NCBI GenBank assembly: GCA_009918005.1
Contig: RGDC01000004.1
Span: 1-36,768, forward strand
Origin: Actinomycetota bacterium
GTDB taxonomy: Bacteria; Actinomycetota; Actinomycetes; S36-B12; UBA5976
Length of the DNA: 36,768 nt
Reading direction: 5' to 3'
Below are positions 32,319-36,768 of the stretch, in pieces (positions within the stretch are counted from its first letter, which is position 1; the number at the start of each line of letters is the position of its first letter). The notes under the pieces were generated by a model, which was not told the DNA's origin, searched no databases, and saw only the letters and a list, made by a program, of their open reading frames with translations. Made by a program: the position numbers and the translations under genes.

Positions 32319-34997
32319 ATGAAAGAGTTGATAGCAGTGGAATCCGCTGAAATTCGATCCAGATTTTTGAACTACTTTGAGTCCAAAGGTCACACGGTCG
32401 TGCCTAGCGCCAGTCTGCTGCTTGATGATCCAACACTTTTGTTCGTCAATGCTGGCATGGTGCCATTCAAGCCATACTTCTTAGGTGAAGCAGCGCCGCC
32501 GTATCCGCGGGCTGTGTCAGCACAAAAAGTGGTGCGGACTTTAGACATTGAAGAAGTTGGCAAAACCACGCGTCATGCCTCGTTTTTTCAAATGTGTGGA
32601 AATTTTTCTTTTGGTGATTACTTCAAGGCAGATGCAATTCCGTATGCCTGGGAACTACTAACTTCACCAGTTTCAGCAGGTGGGTATGGATTTCCAGAAG
32701 ACAAACTTTGGGTCACTGTTTACTTAGATGACGATGAAAGCGTTGACATCTGGCACAAAGTTGTCGGAGTTCCAATGGAGCGCATTCAGCGCCGCGACAT
32801 GGCAGACAATTATTGGTCAATGGGTGTACCTGGTCCATGTGGTCCATGTTCCGAAATTTATTACGATCGCGGACCGGAGCACGGTCGTGAGGGTGGTCCA
32901 ATCGCAGATGAGACTCGCTATCTGGAAGTTTGGAACCTTGTCTTTATGCAGTTCGAACGCGGTGAAGGACCAGGTAAGGAGAACTTTCCAATTCTTGGTG
33001 AGCTTCCATCAAAGAGCATTGATACTGGCATGGGTCTTGAACGGATGGCTGCTTTACTTCAAGGTGTCGACAACATTTATGAAATAGACACAACTCGAAT
33101 AATTTTGGATCGAGCCAGCGAACTAAGCGGTCGCAAGTATGGTTCCGACCCCAAGGCTGACATCGCTTTACGCGTTGTGGCTGATCACGCCCGAACTTGT
33201 GCCTTCCTGATTGCCGATGGTGTTCTGCCAGGTAACGAAGGTCGCGGTTATGTGTTGCGCAGAATTTTGCGTCGCGTTGTGCGCAACATGCGATTGCTAG
33301 GAACCAACGATCCTTCTATGAAGGATCTGATTGCGGCCAGTATCACTGCGATGTCACCCCAGTATCCAGAATTGTTGAATGAGCAAGGCCGTATCATGTC
33401 TATCGCAGCTGCCGAGGAAGAAACATTTCTGAGCACACTTGAACGTGGCACCTCTATGTTCGATTTAGCAGCAGCTGATTTGAAGTCGACGAAAACGAAA
33501 GTTTTGAGCGGTGATTCTGCATTCGCACTTCATGACACATTCGGATTTCCAATTGACCTAACGCTTGAAATGGCAGCCGAGCAAGGCTTAAGTGTTGACG
33601 AAGAAGGCTTCCGCCGATTAATGCAGGAACAAAGATCGCGTGCAAAGGCTGACTCAGTGGCCCGCAAGAGTGGGGTAGCAGCAGTTACGGTTTACCGCGA
33701 GATTATGGGTAAGTCCGGTGTTACCCAATTCACTGGTTACACCGAAACTGTCACGGAAAGCACAATCACTGGACTAGTAGTGGATGGCGTTGATGTTGAT
33801 AGTGCTGCTGAAGGTGACGAAGTAGAAGTTCTCACAGACCGCACCTCGTTTTACGCCGAGGGCGGTGGCCAGCTCGCTGACCATGGCCTGATAACTCTTG
33901 GTGATGGATCAGTTGTTGAGGTTTCTGACGTGCAAACCCCGGTACCCGGACTCTACGTACATCGAGGACGGGTTATATTCGGCGCACCAACAGTCGGTGT
34001 AAGTGCGGTTACGCAAGTAGATTTGCAACGCAGGCTTGCCATTTCGCGCGCTCACACAGCAACACATATGGTTCACAAAGCCTTCCGCGAAGCCTTGGGC
34101 GAAACTGCAACTCAGATGGGTTCGGAAAATTCACCTGGTCGCTTCCGGTTTGATTTCCCAAGCGCAGGCGCGGTGCCACAATCAGTTCTCTCCGACGTTG
34201 AGTCAAGAGTTAATGAAGTTTTGTTGGACAACTTGCTAGTGACTGCAGAGTTGATGACGCAGGAACAAGCAAGGGCTACGGGTGCGATGGCATTGTTTGG
34301 CGAAAAGTATGGCGACCAAGTACGAGTCGTTAGTGTCGGAGACTGGGCACGAGAACTCTGTGGCGGCACCCATACTGAACGCTCCGGACAACTTGGAGTC
34401 ATTACCTTCTTATCTGAAAGTTCAATCGGTGCCGGTGTGCGCCGTGTTGAAGCCTTAGTAGGCGCGGATGCATATCGGTACTTGGCGCGCGAGCATCACT
34501 TGGTGGCGCAGCTTTCGGAAATGACTAAAGTAAAAGCAGAGGAGTTGCCGGAGCGAATTTCCAAAATGATGGAAAAGCTGAAAGCAGCTGAGAAAGAGAT
34601 TGCAAAGGCTCGTACCGCGGCATTGACAAGCAACATAGATTCCTTAGTTGGAGAACCAACTCGAGTTGGCGATGTTGCGCTTTACAGATTTACTGCGCCA
34701 TCAGGTACTGCAGCAGGCGATCTACGAGATTTGGTTTCCAGTGCCAAGGGCAGCATCAAAGCAACTAACTTCGTTTTAGTCGGTGCAACGATAGACGACG
34801 AAAAGGTAGCAGTAGTTGTGACCACCGATTCTGCAGCCCGAGACTCTGGCGCTTCGGCAGCAGCAGTATTAAAGGTTATGCTTCCAGCACTTGATGGTAA
34901 GGGTGGCGGTAATGCAGAAATGGCCCAAGGTGGCGGATCTGCAATCGCAAATCTTGATGCGGCATTTACGGCAGCTACCGGTGGGATTAGCAGTTAA
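32319..34997 (+). CDS. alaS: Alanyl-tRNA synthetase
   Basis: 892-aa class II synthetase with aminoacylation core (SAEIRSRFLNYFESKGH opening, FVNAGMVPFKPYF, GNFSFGDYFK), tRNA-recognition domain, editing domain and C-terminal DHHA1 domain. Editing-site zinc ligands are in HTATHMVH (near 578) and CGGTHT (near 678). The DHHA1 glycine-rich end GKGGGNAEMAQGGGSAI is complete. The start is uncertain: ATG 32319 has no ribosome binding site, while GTG 32337, closer to the usual N-terminus, has GAAAGAG ten bases upstream. ruvX follows after three bases. The alaS-ruvX-mltG-aroE order is standard in Actinobacteria. Confidence 0.96.
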   Translation: MKELIAVESAEIRSRFLNYFESKGHTVVPSASLLLDDPTLLFVNAGMVPFKPYFLGEAAPPYPRAVSAQKVVRTLDIEEVGKTTRHASFFQMCGNFSFGDYFKADAIPYAWELLTSPVSAGGYGFPEDKLWVTVYLDDDESVDIWHKVVGVPMERIQRRDMADNYWSMGVPGPCGPCSEIYYDRGPEHGREGGPIADETRYLEVWNLVFMQFERGEGPGKENFPILGELPSKSIDTGMGLERMAALLQGVDNIYEIDTTRIILDRASELSGRKYGSDPKADIALRVVADHARTCAFLIADGVLPGNEGRGYVLRRILRRVVRNMRLLGTNDPSMKDLIAASITAMSPQYPELLNEQGRIMSIAAAEEETFLSTLERGTSMFDLAAADLKSTKTKVLSGDSAFALHDTFGFPIDLTLEMAAEQGLSVDEEGFRRLMQEQRSRAKADSVARKSGVAAVTVYREIMGKSGVTQFTGYTETVTESTITGLVVDGVDVDSAAEGDEVEVLTDRTSFYAEGGGQLADHGLITLGDGSVVEVSDVQTPVPGLYVHRGRVIFGAPTVGVSAVTQVDLQRRLAISRAHTATHMVHKAFREALGETATQMGSENSPGRFRFDFPSAGAVPQSVLSDVESRVNEVLLDNLLVTAELMTQEQARATGAMALFGEKYGDQVRVVSVGDWARELCGGTHTERSGQLGVITFLSESSIGAGVRRVEALVGADAYRYLAREHHLVAQLSEMTKVKAEELPERISKMMEKLKAAEKEIAKARTAALTSNIDSLVGEPTRVGDVALYRFTAPSGTAAGDLRDLVSSAKGSIKATNFVLVGATIDDEKVAVVVTTDSAARDSGASAAAVLKVMLPALDGKGGGNAEMAQGGGSAIANLDAAFTAATGGISS

Positions 34998-35000
34998 CAC

Positions 35001-35456
35001 ATGGTCACAGGCGTTCGCATTGCTCTCGATGTAGGTTCAGTGCGAATTGGTGTTGCTAAATGCGATCCAGAGGGATTAATTGCTACGCCGCTTGTAACTG
35101 TTGCTGCTGGTGCGGGTGCAGTAGCTGAAATTGTTGGCTTAATTGCTGAACATAATGCAATTTGCATCTACATTGGCAAACCCACCAACTTGGCTGGAAA
35201 AGATACAGCTAGTACCTTGTCCGCTCTCGAATTAGCCCGAGATTTGGCATTACAGATAGGTGAGTTGTCAGTTTCAATTCGCTTAATTGATGAAAGATTA
35301 AGTACCGTCAGTGCACAACGCGGGCTGCATGAGGTCGGTCGAAATACCAAGCAAAGTCGTGATGCAATAGATCAAGCAGCCGCTGTGGTTATTTTGGAGC
35401 ATGCTTTGGCATCGGAAAGACATGCGGGGAATTTAGTGGGAGAGGTAGTGATTTAG
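35001..35456 (+). CDS. ruvX: RuvX/YqgF family RNase H-fold protein
   Basis: 151-aa RNase H-like protein. The N-terminal strand IALDVGSVRIGVAKCD carries the first catalytic Asp. VSIRLIDERLSTVSAQRGL carries the conserved ERLST motif, and SRDAIDQAAAVVILEHAL the final Asp. Members act in 16S rRNA 5'-end maturation and have been called putative Holliday junction resolvases; the former has better support in E. coli. Normal length. mltG starts immediately after the stop, and alaS ends three bases before the ATG. Confidence 0.94.
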   Translation: MVTGVRIALDVGSVRIGVAKCDPEGLIATPLVTVAAGAGAVAEIVGLIAEHNAICIYIGKPTNLAGKDTASTLSALELARDLALQIGELSVSIRLIDERLSTVSAQRGLHEVGRNTKQSRDAIDQAAAVVILEHALASERHAGNLVGEVVI

Positions 35457-36569
35457 ATGAGCAACTTAGATCTCTTCAATAACGACCCAAACACTTCGCC
35501 ACAACCTTCAGGGCACAAGTCCAAAAAGAAGTCAATTAGCAAGACTTTGGTCCCATTGCTAGCGATTATTGCTGTGATCGGTTTAGTCACCCCGCAAGTG
35601 ATTTCTCGTGTTTCTGGCGCGCCGGATTACCCAGGTCCAGGCTCTGGTTCAATCCAGGTTCAAATTGAGCCGGGCGAAACTTTGGCACAGATTGGAAACA
35701 ACCTAAAGGCTATTGGCGTGGTTAAGTCTGTTGATGGGTTCATTGCGGCAGCCAATGAAAACTCGGATAGTTCCACCATCTCACCAGGTACATACAACCT
35801 GCGTCTGAAGATGAAGAGTTCAGATGCGATCTTAGCTCTGCTAGATCCAGCCAACCGCGTGGTAACAAAGGTAGTAATTCCAGAAGGAAAGCGAGTCTCC
35901 TGGACCATAAACACGCTTGCAACTGCAACTGGTCTTCCCATGGCAGATTTTGAATCGGCATTGGCGAAGGCCGTTGAATTGGGGCTACCTGGATACGCAA
36001 GTGGCAATCCAGAGGGATTCTTGTTTCCAGCGACATATGAATTTCCACCAGGAACTACTGCAGAGCAGATAATCAGCACAATGATCGAGAGATTTAACGC
36101 CGAAGCTAAAGCAATCGACTTAGAAGCACGCGCCACTCAAATGGGTCGATCTGCATATGAAATTCTTACAGTCGCATCGCTACTTGAAGTTGAGGGTCAT
36201 CCTAGGGACTTTACAAAGGTAGCTCGTGTGGTTTACAACCGACTAGCTGAGCCGATGCCACTTCAGTTTGACTCGGCCGTTAATTATGGACTGGGTAAAA
36301 CTGACGTGATTCTGACAACTGAGCAGCTCACTGTTGACACGCCATATAACGTTTACCTTCATCCAGGATTGCCACCAACACCAATCGATAGTCCAGGAAC
36401 AAAGGCGCTTGAGGCGGCTTTAAACCCAGCGTCCGGTGATTGGCTGTACTTCATCACGGTTGATTTGAACACTCAGGAGACAAAATTCACCAGGTCATAT
36501 GATGAGTTTTTGGTTTGGAAAGATCAATTCCTAGCGTTCTGTGATGCCAATCCAGGTGTGTGCTTTTAA
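35457..36569 (+). CDS. mltG: Endolytic murein transglycosylase MltG (YceG family)
   Basis: 370-aa membrane-anchored enzyme that cuts nascent glycan strands and so limits their length. A hydrophilic Lys-rich N-terminus precedes one transmembrane helix (about 31-49), then a LysM-like domain (SIQVQIEPGETLAQIG, 65-80) and the YceG catalytic domain. The catalytic Glu is Glu244 in ASLLEVEG, matching E. coli Glu218 in ASIVEKE. Downstream motifs are VVYNRL, MPLQFDSAVNYGLG, SPYN-like TPYNVYLHPGLPPTPI and NPASGDWLYFI. Full length. The last base of the stop is the first base of the aroE ATG. GGAGAGG upstream lies within the ruvX end. Confidence 0.95.
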   Translation: MSNLDLFNNDPNTSPQPSGHKSKKKSISKTLVPLLAIIAVIGLVTPQVISRVSGAPDYPGPGSGSIQVQIEPGETLAQIGNNLKAIGVVKSVDGFIAAANENSDSSTISPGTYNLRLKMKSSDAILALLDPANRVVTKVVIPEGKRVSWTINTLATATGLPMADFESALAKAVELGLPGYASGNPEGFLFPATYEFPPGTTAEQIISTMIERFNAEAKAIDLEARATQMGRSAYEILTVASLLEVEGHPRDFTKVARVVYNRLAEPMPLQFDSAVNYGLGKTDVILTTEQLTVDTPYNVYLHPGLPPTPIDSPGTKALEAALNPASGDWLYFITVDLNTQETKFTRSYDEFLVWKDQFLAFCDANPGVCF

Positions 36570-36768
36570 TGAAAGCAGCAGTTCTCGGTAGCCCCATCGC
36601 GCACTCACTTTCGCCAGTGCTTCACAATGCTGCCTATAAAGCTCTCAACCTAGAGCACACATATTCCGCAGTCGAAACAAAAGAATCCGAGCTTGGGAAG
36701 TTTCTAGACACAGTTGACTCGAGCTGGCTTGGTGTTTCGCTCACCATGCCGCTTAAAGAAATTGCATT
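36569..36768 (+). CDS. aroE: Shikimate dehydrogenase, N-terminal fragment
   Basis: First 66 codons of a gene that runs off the window. The translation begins MKAAVLGSPIAHSLSPVLHN and continues AAYKALNLEHTY, which is the shikimate-binding signature (SxS and LHN) of AroE, the NADPH enzyme that reduces 3-dehydroshikimate in the chorismate pathway. GVSLTMPLKE near the right edge is the conserved GxxVTxPxK motif with its catalytic Lys. The start overlaps the mltG stop (TAATG). In M. tuberculosis aroE (Rv2552c) also follows the mltG gene. The product would feed chorismate to pabB. Confidence 0.92.
   Translation, partial: MKAAVLGSPIAHSLSPVLHNAAYKALNLEHTYSAVETKESELGKFLDTVDSSWLGVSLTMPLKEIA

Noticed and set aside
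1-36768. CRISPR array, insertion sequence, prophage or secondary-metabolite cluster
   Set aside because: No regularly spaced repeats, transposase or integrase motifs, or phage genes seen on either strand; gene content is core housekeeping throughout.

Overview
The window is chromosomal core DNA from an actinobacterium with a compact genome. Base composition looks modest in GC for the phylum (mid-40s percent by eye, not computed). Actinobacterial markers are a DUF3000 gene beside ribonuclease D, the phosphatidylinositol mannoside genes (pgsA, acyltransferase, pimA), a Gly-Cys-Val tRNA cluster, a SecD with a Ser/Thr/Pro-rich insert, and a gene order that follows Mycobacterium tuberculosis Rv2682c (dxs) to Rv2552c (aroE) in strongly shortened form. 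Very short spacers, many 1-8 base overlaps and moderate GC suggest a streamlined freshwater-type lineage (acI / Nanopelagicales-like). That placement is inference, not proof.

Layout. 1-3061: 3' part of dxs (isoprenoid precursors), converging on DUF3000-rnd. 3128-5111: an EamA transporter, then msrB and a RibD-like reductase on the minus strand. 5140-5433: three minus-strand tRNA genes. 5519-7967: pabB, pabC (folate) and a small PGPGW membrane protein. 8060-10587: thrS and an Ap4A-phosphorylase-like HIT protein. 10567-11601 (minus): a protein I read as a degenerate, truncated EF-G relative that has lost its GTPase motifs. 11623-14868: pgsA, acyltransferase, pimA and a small membrane-anchored protein. 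14926-17191: pdxS, pdxT (vitamin B6) and a YebC-family gene. 17269-19411: ruvC, ruvA, ruvB behind a LexA-type SOS box. 19513-25041: secD, secF, apt, relA. 25049-27129 (minus): cyclophilin then DUF349. 27209-36768: MBL-fold hydrolase, hisS, aspS, rarA, alaS, ruvX, mltG and the start of aroE.

How it works together: mostly housekeeping. It covers four aminoacyl-tRNA synthetases, tRNAs, Holliday-junction repair, protein export, alarmone control, envelope lipid and peptidoglycan processing, and cofactors (isoprenoids, folate, pyridoxal phosphate). I see no insertion sequence, prophage, CRISPR array or other mobile DNA. No stretch over about 300 bases lacks a gene. The least ordinary items are the pseudo-GTPase, the palindrome shared by the overlapping dxs and rnd 3' ends, the LexA box at ruvC, the recurrent -10 motif about six bases before start codons (leaderless transcription), and the absence of yajC between ruvB and secD.
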